Shown here in pieces: positions 11,123-25,153 of a stretch of 64,000 bases of DNA; the first letter of the stretch is position 1; each line of letters starts with the position of its first letter. The DNA is taken from contig JACEEZ010017964.1 of NCBI GenBank assembly GCA_016584305.1, positions 1 through 64,000 of the forward strand. Reading direction: 5' to 3'. The notes beneath the pieces were generated by a model. It did no database searches. It saw nothing but the letters and a program-made list of their open reading frames with translations, and was not told the origin of the DNA. This stretch comes from Chionoecetes opilio. Taxonomy: Eukaryota; Arthropoda; Malacostraca; Decapoda; Majidae. The position numbers and the translations under genes were made by a program.

Positions 11123-11123
<1 letters not shown>

Positions 11124-11199
<76 letters not shown>

Positions 11200-11200
11200 T
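11124..11200. repeat. (GT)n microsatellite
   Basis: GT tract of about 75 bases directly abutting the 3' end of the tRNA-derived SINE at 11201-11497. Confidence 0.95.
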
Positions 11201-11497
11201 CATCTAGTTGTATTCATCTAGTTTTATTTTACAGGGCCTGAGCAATGCTCGTATGGCCCCGTCTCCATATCAACATTTTTTTTAGGATTCATCCTTAGTG
11301 CTTAGTGTTGGCCGAAGCCACCACCCCGGAGAGCAGGTCACAAACCCCGGCTAACACCCGGTACCCATTCACTGCTGGGTGGACAGGGGCTCGAGTTTTA
11401 AGGAAACAACCCATCTGTTTCCGCTCCGCCCAGGGATCGAACCCGGGACTTCTCAGTTGTGAACCGAGCGTGCTTCCCCTACACTACAGAGTAGTGT
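11201..11497 (-). mobile_element. tRNA-Val-like SINE, copy 1
   Basis: Read on the minus strand the head is tRNA-like: TAGTGTAGGGGAAGCACG, an anticodon arm with loop TTCACAA (CAC, Val), then the B box GGTTCGATCCC. A tRNA-unrelated body about 200 bases long follows. It is closely similar to 25152-25466, which also sits between two GT tracts. An RNA polymerase III promoter is expected from the A and B boxes. Confidence 0.8.
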
Positions 11498-11503
11498 GTG
11501 TGT

Positions 11504-11562
<59 letters not shown>

Positions 11563-12122
11563 TGTGTGTGTGTGTGTGTGTTGTGCATGAAAACTAAAGC
11601 TATGTTTCAGACGCTGTGAAAAGGGTGAGTGGTCACCAGCACAGCCTGACCGGCGCTGCGGTCACTCTGTCTTACTCTCTATATTCCTGAGCAGAAACAC
11701 TGATGCTGAGAAGCACTTCCTGGAGAGCCTGAGCCCCGGAGGTTACAAATAAACGCTAAGCTTGGTACTGCACGGCCCCGGGCGCGGCGCGGCGCGAGGC
11801 CTAACAAGTGTTATGTTGTGGTGGTGTTGCGAGCCTCCGTCCCTAAAAACAAATACATATTCCAATATTCAACTTATCATAATAATACTCTGTGTAATAA
11901 ATTACAATATAAATAAACAAATAAACAAACAATAAATCAAGGTGACCCGAAGAGCTGCCGTCTGAGGCCTGAGGTGCGGCGGTCGCACTGGCGCGCGTTT
12001 CTGTACCAAATTTCATTCACTCACAAGCTCCAACACTGAAAAAAATATACACAACTTGTTCAACGCACACGCCAAGTTCAGGTGTGCGGGGCCACGGGGC
12101 CGGGGCCGGGGCCAGCGGGCCA
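11498..12122. other. (GT)n tract and 3' flank of the BTB zinc-finger gene
   Basis: GT repeats occupy 11498-11580. The sequence from 12122 leftward would be the 3' UTR of the zinc-finger-a isoform. Several AATAAA motifs at 11896-11936 lie on the plus strand and so do not serve this gene. No clear AATAAA was found on the minus strand, so the transcript end is not placed. Confidence 0.4.
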
Positions 12123-12653
12123 TCACGGGTGGTAGTGTTTGTCCTGGCCGGGCCACGCCTTCAGCAGGTCACAGTCCAGCTCAATCTCCACGGTGGCGGG
12201 CTGGTGGTCCGGGGGGCCGTGCTGTGCTATGATCTGCACCACGGGCGGCGCCGTGGGCGAGGTGGCCACGTGCACGCCGGAGCTGGAGGGAACGACGACG
12301 TCGCGCGGCCGCCACGAGGCCGTGACCACGCCGCCGCCGCGGTCGTCCGCCGCGTGGAGGGGCGATTGTGACGGCGCGGCGATGTCGTTGTGGGTGAGGG
12401 GGGGGCAGGGGTGCTGTGGGTCCTGGTATTGTTTTAGAGCCATCGTCCGGACGCCTTGGTTTTGGAAAGGTCTGAAGATGAAGGTCTGCTGCTCCTTGTG
12501 TTGAGGAGACATGCACACCCCCGTCTGTTCCCCCCGGGCGGGACTGTACACCACAAAGTGCTTGTGGGGCTGCGGGGAGGCGCAGCTCAGGCCGCCGGGG
12601 TGGTCCTCCATCTCGTCGGGGGAACAGCCAACCAAGGATCCGGGGGCTAAGGG
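12123..12653 (-). CDS. In-frame C-terminal extension after TAG of zinc-finger exon a (readthrough or alternative-acceptor candidate)
   Basis: The frame of zinc-finger exon a stops at TAG (12654-12656), then stays open for 176 codons to a TGA at 12123. It includes segments such as [27 protein letters not shown] and [14 protein letters not shown]. By hand count over the last 68 codons, about 62 third positions are G/C against about 33 second positions, a codon signature specific to this frame. Two routes could express it. Stop-codon readthrough would make a longer zinc-finger isoform. Alternatively, the AG of TAG could act as a phase-0 acceptor joined to the shared donor, giving an isoform without fingers, although the upstream pyrimidine tract is poor. 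A recent nonsense change or base error is the simplest alternative. No known domain is recognised. Confidence 0.6.
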   Translation of the reverse strand, partial: PLAPGSLVGCSPDEMEDHPGGLSCASPQPHKHFVVYSPARGEQTGVCMSPQHKEQQTFIFRPFQNQGVRTMALKQYQDPQHPCPPLTHNDIAAPSQSPLHAADDRGGGVVTASWRPRDVVVPSSSGVHVATSPTAPPVVQIIAQHGPPDHQPATVEIELDCDLLKAWPGQDKHYHP

Positions 12654-13492
12654 CTACAGCTTGGCCAGTTCTGCCAGCGACTCAGCCTCCTGGGTGGGGT
12701 GGCGGGTCCGCAGGTGTGTCTTGACGTGGCCGGACTGGTTGAAGCGCTGGTGGCACAGGGGACACTCGTAGGGCTTGGCGCCCGTGTGGATCAGCTGGTG
12801 GCGCTGCAGGTTGAAGCGCGACGTGAAGTGCTTGTGGCAATGCTCACACTCCAGCAGTCTGCGAATGGTGCCACCGCCTTCCCCTCCATTCCCTCCAATC
12901 ACCTCCCCACCACTTCCAATGGCATAGGCCGACATGTCGAGACAGCGGCCAGAGGCAGACACACACGACCCCTGCAAGTGACAACAAAAGAGAATCAGAG
13001 GCCGCGTTGACACCCAAGCACTGGGCCAAATGAACAGTAACATGGACTTAAGCTTGAGGCTAAAACACTCATTGCATTAAAACAAAAACATAACATCTAA
13101 TTTTACTACAACTGGCCGCTGCTCGAGGGGGATTGTTAGCCGCCCCAACACCCAACACCCTTAACCATTGACAAGGCCTTGATTAGCACAGTAGCTGGGC
13201 CGAGGCAAGGCTGTGACAGAGGATACGGCTGCAGGTTCCGAGCTTTTAAGAGCTTGTTGTTGCTGCCCCTGCCATCATCAGGACATGTCGGCCTCACACC
13301 CCCTCCACGCTGATGATGATGATGATGAATGATGACAATAATAGTAGCATTGACAGTATGAAATAGTTTCTGTAATAATAATAATAATAATAATAATAAT
13401 TAAACATTGAGTTTTAAGGCATTCGTTAAAACTTCGTAAAAATTGTGGTAAAAAAAATATTCATGACACCTCACTGTTTATCTTGTGTGTTT

Positions 13493-13568
<76 letters not shown>

Positions 13569-16500
13569 ATATATTGCAAGATTCTGTTATTGCCAAACCA
13601 TTTCACTTTTAAAGGAGTTTTTTTAATGCAGTTATATACTTTTTAAATTTGAGTATTATTTTCTTTTTATGGAGGCGGGTATTATAATGTAAATGTTAAG
13701 GTATGTATGTATGTATGTATGTATGTAGATGTTAATAAAATATGCTGGGTTGCAATTTCTATTTTTTGTTCTTAGGTTCAGTCTAACTTGCAATTTTCAA
13801 AGTAAAACTGATTTAAACTAGAAGTATGATATATTACTATGCATGAAAATCCTATAGAGTTAGTCCCTTCCCCTACACTGAGGTGGCAACACTGGTCTCG
13901 CGTCTACACTGACCTATCATGAACGGTTTCTGAATTATAAACTAATATATTTACTATAACGCGTTCAGCTCACAACTTGTTTCTCACACAGCAACACTTA
14001 CTCATCAAATGTTATTGTAAATGGATGGATCTATTTCCAATTATCCAGTGGGAAAAAAACTTTCGGATTTCTGGCTGCTCAAAAACATTAAAAAATTGAC
14101 GAAAATCTGGTTTTTGTTATTTTGCCGCAAAACTATGAGTCGTAAGAAAACTTATCGAAGTAACAAAGGTTCATCTTGAGGTGTTCTACATGATGCAGTA
14201 ATCGTTTTGTCAAAACACCTCATGGTTGACGAGAAAATTGATATTTTGTATAAATGTACGAATATGTTATTTTTTCGGTTATTTACCAATCAATATTTTT
14301 TTGCTTTACGCCAAATGACAGCTCTTGGTCTACTTAATATTTCCTTCTCTATACATGTTGCACAAATCTGCCATAGTTTTTTAGTTATTGAAAAAAACGT
14401 GATTTTCCAAAAAAAATCAAGGCATACCCCTTGCAAAATTTGCAATATTTTTTGAAAAATAATTTCATTGAAAATTTGTTCTTAGCAGTTTTCGGGCATG
14501 CTGAACACGAATCTGGAGTCAGTTTTCAGTTACAATGATTAGAAGTCCCTATTTCAGCCAATTCACAATGACATGATACTTCCAGATATTCCCTAAAAAC
14601 CACAAATTAGACAAAACTTACTACAAGACATAAAAATGATAGGCATTGCTAGATTAATCATTACTTCAATGCAATGATCAGTATTAGTAATATTATTATT
14701 AATCCCTATTTGAGCCACCCGTGAGATTGTCAAAGTACTTACCTAGGAATACTATAGCAATCCTGTGGGACTTTTATTTTAATGCCCTCCCATGACTCCT
14801 GTAGGATGCGTGAAGGAGCGAAGAGGCCCATGAAGGACTCTGACGGATTATTTACATAGCGAAGGATACTAAAAAAAAAAAAAAAATCTTCCTCCTCCCA
14901 TTTCCTCTCCTCCCTTTCTTCTCCTCCTTCCTCCCTTCCTTGTCCCACCTCCTTCCTCCTCCTCCTCTCCCCTCCTTCCTCCTCCTCGTCCCTCCTTCCC
15001 CTACCCCCCTTCCTCCTCCTCTCCCCTTTTTCCTCCTCCCCCTCCCGCCTTCTTCCTCCGCCTATCATATTTACACAGTAATTATCATATATCAGATCAC
15101 GCAAGGCAGCCCTGGCACGCACCACATGGGAGAGGTCGGACTCCCACTAGTAAGGCTAAGGTTAATTATAATTCAAACTTGCTCAAATTATGGCAAGTTA
15201 GTTTTTTAGTTTTGGTCTGTGAGTGAGGGCGTCAGCTGATGGTTGTGTGTGACAAGTGTTATACGGCAATCTGTTCTCTCCTGTCTCCTCCAGTACCTCC
15301 AGCAACCACAGTACCCCACACGTCCTGGTGAGTCACTTATAAAGGAGTGTTTTGTGGTAAATAAGTAAGAAACGGCAGGGGGGTGAGGGGGGGGAGGAGG
15401 TAAGGCGCTACTTATTTCGCGGCGTTCCCTATTTGATGCACCACCGCCCCTGTACACCACCTTCCTAACAACACCCCTAACCTACCACTCCACACACCAC
15501 CTTCCTAACAACCCCCCTAACCTAGAAGTGTGTTAGAAGTGTTAGGAGTGGTGAGAGGTGTTAGAAGCGTGTTAGAAGTGTGTTAGGAGAGGTGAGAGAT
15601 GTTAGAAGTGTGTTAGAAGTGTGTTAGGAGTGGTGAGAGGTGTTAGAAGTGTGTTAGAAGTGTGTTAGGAGTGGTGAGAGGTGTTAGAAGTGTGTTAGAA
15701 GTGGTGAGAGGTGTTAGGAGTGGTGAGAGGTGTTAGAAGTGTGTTAAAGTAGTGAGAGGTGTTAGAAGTGTTAGGAGTTGTACGAGGTGTTAGAAGTGTG
15801 TTAGGAATGGTAATAATAGTCAAATGTAATAGTAAAGTATACAAGTAAAAGAAAACAATCGTAAAAATAATCGTAAACGAAAATAAAATAAAAGAAAAAT
15901 AATCGTAAACTAAAAGAAAATAATCGTCAACTAAAATAAAATTAAAGAAAAATAATCGTCAACTAAAATAAAATAAAAGAAAAATAATCGTAAACTAAAA
16001 GAAAATAATCGTAAACTAAAATAAACTAAAAGAAAATAATCGTCAACTAAAATAAAATAAAAGAAAAATAATCGTAAACTAAAAGAAAATAATCGTAAAC
16101 TAAAATAAAAGAAAAGAAAAATAATCGTAAACTAAAAGAAAATAATCGTAAACTAAAATAAAAATCCCACGCCACACACACCGCCAAGTCAATAAGAACA
16201 ACATTACTACATAAGCGCGGTTTATTTCCAAAATATTAAAAGAATAATACGTAATCTAGTACAGAATTAAGTCTATCATATAAAAATAATGCCTACCAAT
16301 CAGGTCCCTAAAAAAATTATCCGTAATTAAAACTTAAACAAAACTATAGTCTATTTTCTTTAACGAGGTGAAAATTCCTGCCCCCTTGCTGCTTACTGAC
16401 TGATATTTGATGCCAGGAGAAGGGAATACTATGCTTCTTCTTAATTTCAGCTGTATTTTATCATAGTTAACCCTATTCTCAGGTAAACATAGGCATCATT

Positions 16501-17892
16501 TTAACTAGAAGGGAATACTACGCTTCTTCGTAATTTCAGCTGTATTTTATCATAGTTATCCATAGTCTCAGGTAAACATAGGCATCCTTTTAACTAGGAG
16601 AAGGGAATACTACGCTTCTTCGTATTTTCAGCTGTATTTTATCATAGTTATCCATAGTCTCAGGTAAACATAGGCATCATTTTAACTAGAAGAAGGGAAT
16701 ACTACACTTCTTCGTAATTTCAGCTGTATTTTATCATAGTTAACCATATTCTCAGGTAAACATAGGCACCATTTTAACTAGGAGAAGGGAATACTATGCT
16801 TCTTCGTAATTTCAGCTGTATTCTATCATAGTTAACTATAGTCTCAGGTAAACATAGGCATCATTTTAACTAGGAGAAGGGAATACTACGCTTCTTCGTA
16901 ATGTCAGCTGTATTTTATCATAGTTAACCATAGTCTCAGGTAAACATAGGCATAATTTTAACTAGGAGAAGGGAATACTACACTTCTTCGTAATTTCAGC
17001 TGTATTATATCATAGTTAACCATAGTCTCAGGTAAACGTAGGCATCATTTTAACTAGAAGAAGGGAATACTACACTTCTTCGTAATTTCAGCTGTATTTT
17101 ATCATAGTTAACCATAGTCTCAGGTAAACATAGGCATCATTTTAAGCATGAGACCTTATGATAGAATGGAATTTTTGCCTCGTTATGAAAAATAGACTAC
17201 ATATAAGCATTTCTCCATTGAGGTTTGATGGTGATACATATTACTAAATAGTATACAATGCCATTACAAGTAGTGTTTCATTATAATACTAGTACATAGT
17301 TGCATCGATATGACAGGTAACCATTCTTCAGGTAACTCTAATAGCCTATACATGAGTGTTAGAAAGTGTGTTAGGAGTGGTGAGAGGTGTTAGAAGTGGT
17401 GGTGAGAGGTGTTAGAGGTGTGTTAGAAGTGGTGAGAGGTGTTAGAAGTGGTGGTGAGGTGTGTTAGAAGTGGTGAGAGGTGTTAGAAGTGTGTTAGGAG
17501 TGGTGAGAGGTGTTAGAAGTGTGTTAGGAGTGGTGAGAGGTGTTAGAAGTGTGTTAGGAATGGTAATAATAGTAAAATATAATAGTAAAGTATACAAGTA
17601 AAAGAAAACAACCGTAAAAATAATCGTCAACTAAAATAAAAGAAAAGAAAAATAATCGTCAACTAAAAGAAAATAATCGTCAACTAAAAGAAAATGTTCA
17701 TAAAATAATCGCAAATAAAAGAAAATAATCGTAAAAGAAAAGAAAATATTAGTCAAATAAATTAAAGTAACAGTAGTAAAATAATAGAAATAGAGGAAAA
17801 TAATAGTAAAATAAAATAAAAGAAAAGAAAACACTAGTAAAATAAAAGAAAACAATAGGTAGTAAAAAAAAGTTTAAAAAAATAGTACAAAA

Positions 17893-17925
<33 letters not shown>

Positions 17926-20900
17926 GTCAAGTGGTGAGGTAAGTCTATGGTAGGCAATGGTAAGGTAGGTGATGTAAGCCTCAAGGTGTGTGTGTAGGGG
18001 CTGAGGTGCCGCCAGAGGACTGCAGGGAGAGAGTGTGGGCCTGGGAGGAGGTGGCAGCCTGTGTATGAGAGGTGAGAGTCGGGAGAGAGAGCGAGGAGGA
18101 GCGCTGGGCTGGCTGTGTTTGCGGGTACGAGGAGTGAGACTGCGCCGTGAGTGTGCCCCCCTCAGAGCCTCCCCCCGGCGCAGGCTCCGGCCACAGCTCT
18201 CCACCGCCAAAAGGTACGGAGCCTTGATCGTCGGTGCACTCCGCTAGCTTCATGGCGCAAGACCTCTCGTGTTTGTAATAATTGCTGCAGTGGTTGAACG
18301 TTCGACCACAAACGCGACAAGCATACGGTTTCTCTCCCGTGTGAATTCTCAAGTGGTTGCGGAGGATGGACTTGAAGGGGAAGACTTTGGAGCAGAAGGG
18401 GCAGGGATGCGGTCGGCCTATTCTGCGCAACGCTGCTATGCCCTGCAAGAACGGGAGGGACTTGTAACTCACAGCAGCGCATAGATATATAGTCTATTTT
18501 ATTTATATTATGGTCAACAAAATGCAGTCAGGAAGCCACGCCCCCTGCCTCCCCTTCTATGCTACGGGGCAGCTGATTGGTGCATTCCTCGTATCGTCAC
18601 TACCAATCACAATATCTTCACTACTTAACAGCGGCGTGACCACTGGACAGCAATCTTCACTACAGAGGGTGACAAAATATAAAATCCCTCTGTAGTGAAG
18701 ATTGCTCTGTCCAGTGTCACGCGCTGTTAAGTAGTGAAGTTACTGTGATTGGTAGTGATGATACGAGGAGTGCACCAATCAGCTGCCCCGTAGAATAGAA
18801 GGGGAGGCAGGGGGCGTGGCTTCCTGACTGCATTTTGACCATAATAAATAAAGTAGACTATAGTTTACTGACAGTCCCTTCCTTAGGGCTTATAGTATTG
18901 CATGGCACAGGTTTTTTTTCATTTTATATTATGCAGCCTTCATCTGATTAAACAATGCATGCTCTTATGTAACAACTGCACTGTCTTCATTATCTTGCTG
19001 GCCTCAAAGTCTTCCCCTTATTAAAGATGCACACCTAAACTGTCACACGGCAATATTTTTTGAGATCTTTTGATATTCTGTTACCATTTGATGCCCGTAG
19101 TGGTGACAAAAACTACACGTGTCGTCACATGGCGTTTTGGCTACGAGCATCTTCTACTGGCGTCTTCCGGGACACTCTTCCGGGACACTCTTCCGGGACA
19201 CTCTTCCAGGACACACGAGCAAAACAAACACTATGGATTGCGCAAGAAGGCTTCAACTGGCTGCTATAGTGTTTGTTTTGGTCGAGTGTCCCGGAAGAGT
19301 GTCCCGGAAGAGTGTCCCGGAAGATGCCAGTAGAAGATGCTCGTTGCCGACACACTTTTTTGCCACCACTACGGGCATCAAATGGTGGCAAATTACCAAA
19401 AGATGCCGGAAAATATCGCCATGTGACACGACCTTAAGAAAGTGTCCTATAATATTTTCATGAGTTTTAGTAATCAATTATAAGTTGTAATAGGAGGACA
19501 TGCTTTTCCATCACTCCTCATGCACTTGAGACTACACAGCAGCATACACCAGTGTTGTGTTCGCTGGCTGTGTGTGGTAAGGACGCCATCACAGCTATAA
19601 TAACTCCTCATTTAGTCTAGTTAAAGGCTAGTCAAATGATTACGGCAATCTTTAGTAAGGACCCAACCTCTCCGGTCTCTCCGCACTGTACAGGCATAGT
19701 ATACGGTAATATACGGTGCACTGTATATGGTAATTTACTTGTAAGAAAACCAAAAAAGGTCTCTTACTTCAATCACTTGTAAGTTATTAAACAATTTGTA
19801 TACTGTAACTAAATCTGTTTCTCTAATTTTTCTCAAGTATTGGTGGTTAGTCACTGTATACGGTCATTTATTTGTATGTATTTAGCACGGTATACGGTCA
19901 TTTATTTGTATGTATTTACCACTGTATACGGTCATTTTAATTGTATGTATCTACCACTGTATACGGTCATTTATTTGTATGTATTTACCACTGTATACGG
20001 CAATTTATTTGTAAGTGGTTACTCACTGTATACGGTCATTTATTTGTATGTATTTACCACTGTAGACGGTCATTTATTTGTATGTATTTACCACTGTAGA
20101 CGGTCATTTATTTGTATGTATTTACCACTGTAGACGGTCATTTTAATTGCATGTATTTACCACTGTAGACGGTCATTTATTTGTATGTATTTACCACTGT
20201 AGACGGTCATTTATTTGTATGTATTTACCACTGTAGACGGTCATTTATTTGTATGTATTTACCACTGTAGACGGTCGTTTATTTGTATGTATTTACCACT
20301 GTAGACGGTCATTTATTTGTATGTATTTACCACTGTATACGGTCATTTATTTGTATGTATTTACCACTGTATACGGTCATTTATTTGTACGTATTTACCA
20401 CTGTATACGGTCATTTATTTGTACGTATTTACCACTGTAGACGGTCATTCATTTGTACGTATTTACCACTGTAGACGGTCATTTATTTGTATGTATTTAC
20501 CACTGTAGACGGTCATTTATTTGTATGTATTTACCACTGTAGACGGTCATTTATTTGTATGTATTTACCACTGTAGACGGTCATTTATTTGTATGTATTT
20601 ACCACTGTAGACGGTCATTTATTTGTATGTATTTACCACTGTAGACGGTCATTTATTTGTATGTATTTACCACTGTAGACGGTCATTTATTTGTATGTAT
20701 TTACCACTGTAGACGGTCATTTATTTGTACGTATTTACCACTGTAGACGGTCATTTATTTGTATGTATTTACCACTGTAGACGGTCATTTATTTGTATGT
20801 ATTTACCACTGTAGACGGTCATTTATTTGTATGTATTTACCACTGTATACGGTCATTTATTTGTATGTATTTACCACTGTAGACGGTCATTTATTTGTAT

Positions 20901-23900
20901 GTATTTACCACTGTAGACGGTCATTTATTTGTATGTATTTACCACTGTAGACGGTCGTTTATTTGTATGTATTTACCACTGTATACGGTCATTTATTTGT
21001 ATGTATTTACCACTGTAGACGGTCATTTATTTGTATGTATTTACCACTGTAGACGGTCATTTATTTGTATGTATTTACCACTGTATACGGTCATTTATTT
21101 GTATGTATTTACCACTGTAGACGGTCATTTATTTGTATGTATTTACCACTGTAGACGGTCATTTATTTGTATGTATTTACCACTGTAGACGGTCATTCAT
21201 TTGTATGTATTTACCACTGTATACGGTCATTTATTTGTATGTATTTACCACTGTAGACGGTCATTTATTTGTATGTATTTACCACTGTAGACGGTCATTT
21301 ATTTGTATGTATTTACCACTGTAGACGGTCATTTATTTGTATGTATTTACCACTGTAGACGGTCATTTTAATTGTATGTATTTACCACTGTAGACGGTCA
21401 TTTATTTGTATGTATTTACCACTGTAGACGGTCATTTATTTGTATGTATTTACCACTGTAGACGGTCATTTATTTGTATGTATTACCACTGTAGACGGTC
21501 GTTTATTTGTATGTATTTACCACTGTAGACGGTCATTTATTTGTATGTATTTACCACTGTATACGGTCATTTATTTGTATGTATTTACCACTGTATACGG
21601 TCATTTATTTGTACGTATTTACCACTGTATACGGTCATTTATTTGTACGTATTTACCACTGTAGACGGTCATTCATTTGTACGTATTTACCACTGTAGAC
21701 GGTCATTTATTTGTATGTATTTACCACTGTAGACGGTCATTTATTTGTATGTATTTACCACTGTAGACGGTCATTTATTTGTATGTATTTACCACTGTAG
21801 ACGGTCATTTATTTGTATGTATTTACCACTGTAGACGGTCATTTATTTGTATGTATTTACCACTGTAGACGGTCATTTATTTGTATGTATTTACCACTGT
21901 AGACGGTCATTATTTGTATGTATTTACCACTGTAGACGGTCATTTATTTGTACGTATTTACCACTGTAGACGGTCATTTATTTGTATGTATTTACCACTG
22001 TAGACGGTCATTTATTTGTATGTATTTACCACTGTAGACGGTCATTTATTTGTATGTATTTACCACTGTATACGGTCATTTATTTGTATGTATTTACCAC
22101 TGTAGACGGTCATTTATTGTATGTATTTACCACTGTAGACGGTCATTTATTTGTATGTATTTACCACTGTAGACGGTCGTTTATTTGTATGTATTTACAC
22201 TGTATACGGTCATTTATTTGTATGTATTTACCACTGTAGACGGTCGTTTATTTGTATGTATTTACCACTGTAGACGGTCGTTTATTTGTATGTATTTACC
22301 ACTGTATACGGTCATTTATTTGTATGTATTTACCACTGTAGACGGTCGTTTATTTGTATGTATTTACCACTGTAGACGGTCATTTATTTGTATGTATTTA
22401 CCACTGTATACGGTCATTTATTTGTATGTATTTACCACTGTAGACGGTCGTTTATTTGTATGTATTTACCACTGTAGACGGTCATTTATTTGTATGTATT
22501 TACCACTGTAGACGGTCATTTATTTGTATGTATTTACCACTGTATACGGTCATTTATTTGTATGTATTTACCACTGTAGACGGTCATTTATTTGTATGTA
22601 TTTACCACTGTATACGGTCATTTATTTGTATGTATTTACCACTGTAGACGGTCGTTTATTTGTATGTATTTACCACTGTAGACGGTCATTTATTTGTATG
22701 TATTTACCACTGTAGACGGTCATTTATTTGTACGTATTTACCACTGTAGACGGTCATTTATTTGTATGTATTTACCACTGTAGACGGTCATTTATTTGTA
22801 TGTATTTACCACTGTAGACGGTCATTTATTTGTATGTATTTACCACTGTAGACGGTCATTCATTTGTATGTATTTACCACTGTAGACGGTCATTTATTTG
22901 TATGTATTTACCACTGTATACGGTCATTTATTTGTATGTATTTACCACTGTATACGGTCATTTATTTGTATGTATTTACCACTGTAGACGGTCATTTATT
23001 TGTATGTATTTACCACTGTAGACGGTCATTTATTTGTGAGGAAACCAGAAAAGGTATTCCGTCGACCTCTTATAAGTTACGTATCAATTTGTTTACTGTA
23101 GCTAAGCCTCTTACGCATTTTTTATCAAGTATTGGTGGTTGAATTTCCTTTAGCCTTCCCTCGTAGGTTTCTATCTTTAAGGATTAATTTCTTATTACGG
23201 AGGATTATTATCTTATTTCTTTTTCATTTCTTACGATCTTTCAACTCGAGTGCCGTGTTAGTTGTAGTGTCTTGTGATGGTCCTCTGGTGACAGCTTGTT
23301 CCACTTTTATGGTTTGGGAGTGGTACATTTTTTTCTCTCTTGCTTGTACACACCCTACCCACGAACCCACCCACCCACCTACCCACCCACCCATGAACGC
23401 ACTTACCCACCTACCCACCCACCCACCCAATCACCCATGAACATACTCACCCACCCACCCACCCACCATGAACACACTCTCCCACCCATGGACACACTTA
23501 CCCACCCACCCACCCTCTCACCCACCCACTCACCCACACACTCACTCCCCCCAACCACCCACACCCACAGTCATGCACACACTTGGAAGAAAAATACCAC
23601 CAAATACTCTAGGCACTTTAATAAACAAATCAACTTGTATATGTACCCAGAAATCTATGAAAACAGTAACCAGTCCCGAGGAAGGTTAGGAGGTTAGGCA
23701 GTGGAGGTTAAAAGTCGTGAAGGAGTGTTTGCAAACCCTATATAATGCCTTGTACAATCAATGCCCTGTATAATCAATGCCCTGTATAATCAAAGCCCTG
23801 TATAATCAATGCCCTGTATAATCAATGTCCTATAGAGTCAATGCCCTATAGTCAATGAAATGCCCTGTAAAGTGACTGAGGGAAAATCCGAATCCATTAA

Positions 23901-24979
23901 CGAATCAATCAATCAATCATTGGGGGCATACGCCGGGGGGCGCGTCGCCTCGCCCACCCTACTACGCCACTCCCGGGGGTCACCACGCGCGAGTTCCCAT
24001 GCAGGCTCCTTTCCCATACCAAGCAACTCTCGACAAGAAACATCAACTTGCCCCAGCCACGAGCCTTGTGGGCGCCCCCTTGGCCTCCTCCACGCCGGAT
24101 TGTCTCTTACAGATACAACCCGATGGGAAGGATCAGTTTCAGGGTAGCGTGCCACATGCCCATATAGCCGAAGTTGGCGCTGACGGACTATGCAGGTAAT
24201 AGGCCTCGATTCAGTCTCACGGTGCAATCGCTGATTTGACACGTAATCATCCCAGCGATACCCCATGATTCTGCGAAGACACTTATTACCAAAGGCATTG
24301 ATTCGTCTCTTCAAGTCGCTATTTAGTGTCCATGTCTCACAACCATAGAGTAAGACAGGGATCACGAGCGACTTGAAGATCCGGATCTTTGTCCTCCTGC
24401 ACAGGTACCGACAACGCCAAATACTCCCGCTGAGCGAGTCCATAACACCGTGGGCTATGCCAATCCATTAACGAAGTAGTAATGAATTCAAACTGGAAAA
24501 ACGTAATTTAAAAAGGAAATAACTGGTTCACAAATAGGGTGGTAAATGATTGGAATGGACTCAGTCATCAGGTAGTTAGTGGGGAGTCAATAGGGAGCTT
24601 TAAAAGGAGGCTGGATAATTTCATGGATGGGGATGAAAGGTGGATGTAGGTAGTGTTAAGTAACAGGAACTACCACGTGTAGGTCTCGCGGCCTCTTGTA
24701 GCTTCCTTATGTTCTGATGTGTGATACGAGGGCAGGAAAAAGAAGTGAAAAAGAGAGACAGACTTGAAGAGATAAATATAAAAAGTCTCTGACAGATATA
24801 TAAGAGTATAGAGGTAGCATTCAACACTATAGACTGACTATACACTGTAACCCAATATAATGCTGGTAATAGGAAGTACATAACAGGTTCTTCAAGTACT
24901 TATTCTGGTTACTCTCGGGATTATAATTAATATAACTGATATATACTGACTGTTATTTATCTATTACGTATATCCTTTG

Positions 24980-25032
<53 letters not shown>

Positions 25033-25077
25033 TGTGTGTGTGTGTGTGTGTTTGTGTGCGTGTGCGTGTGTGTGTGC

Positions 25078-25153
<76 letters not shown>

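Noticed and set aside
11430..11497. Functional tRNA-Val gene (also near 25400-25466)
   Set aside because: The tRNA-like head is joined to a repeated body and occurs as dispersed copies, so it is a SINE. The acceptor-stem pairing is incomplete.
12084..12504. Plus-strand frames opposite the zinc-finger a extension
   Set aside because: They read GC-rich antisense of the minus-strand frame, which alone shows the expected third-position bias.
12654..12656. Selenocysteine explanation for the extension
   Set aside because: The stop is TAG, not TGA, so selenocysteine insertion does not apply.
19840..23142. Many overlapping frames of repeated [16 protein letters not shown] peptides
   Set aside because: They arise because the 34-bp unit shifts frame by one base per copy. 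No start context, splice signal or known protein supports translation.
23913..24443. Host gene with a 176-codon frame
   Set aside because: The motifs [12 protein letters not shown] and LRRIMGYRW identify it as the tail of a retrotransposon polyprotein.
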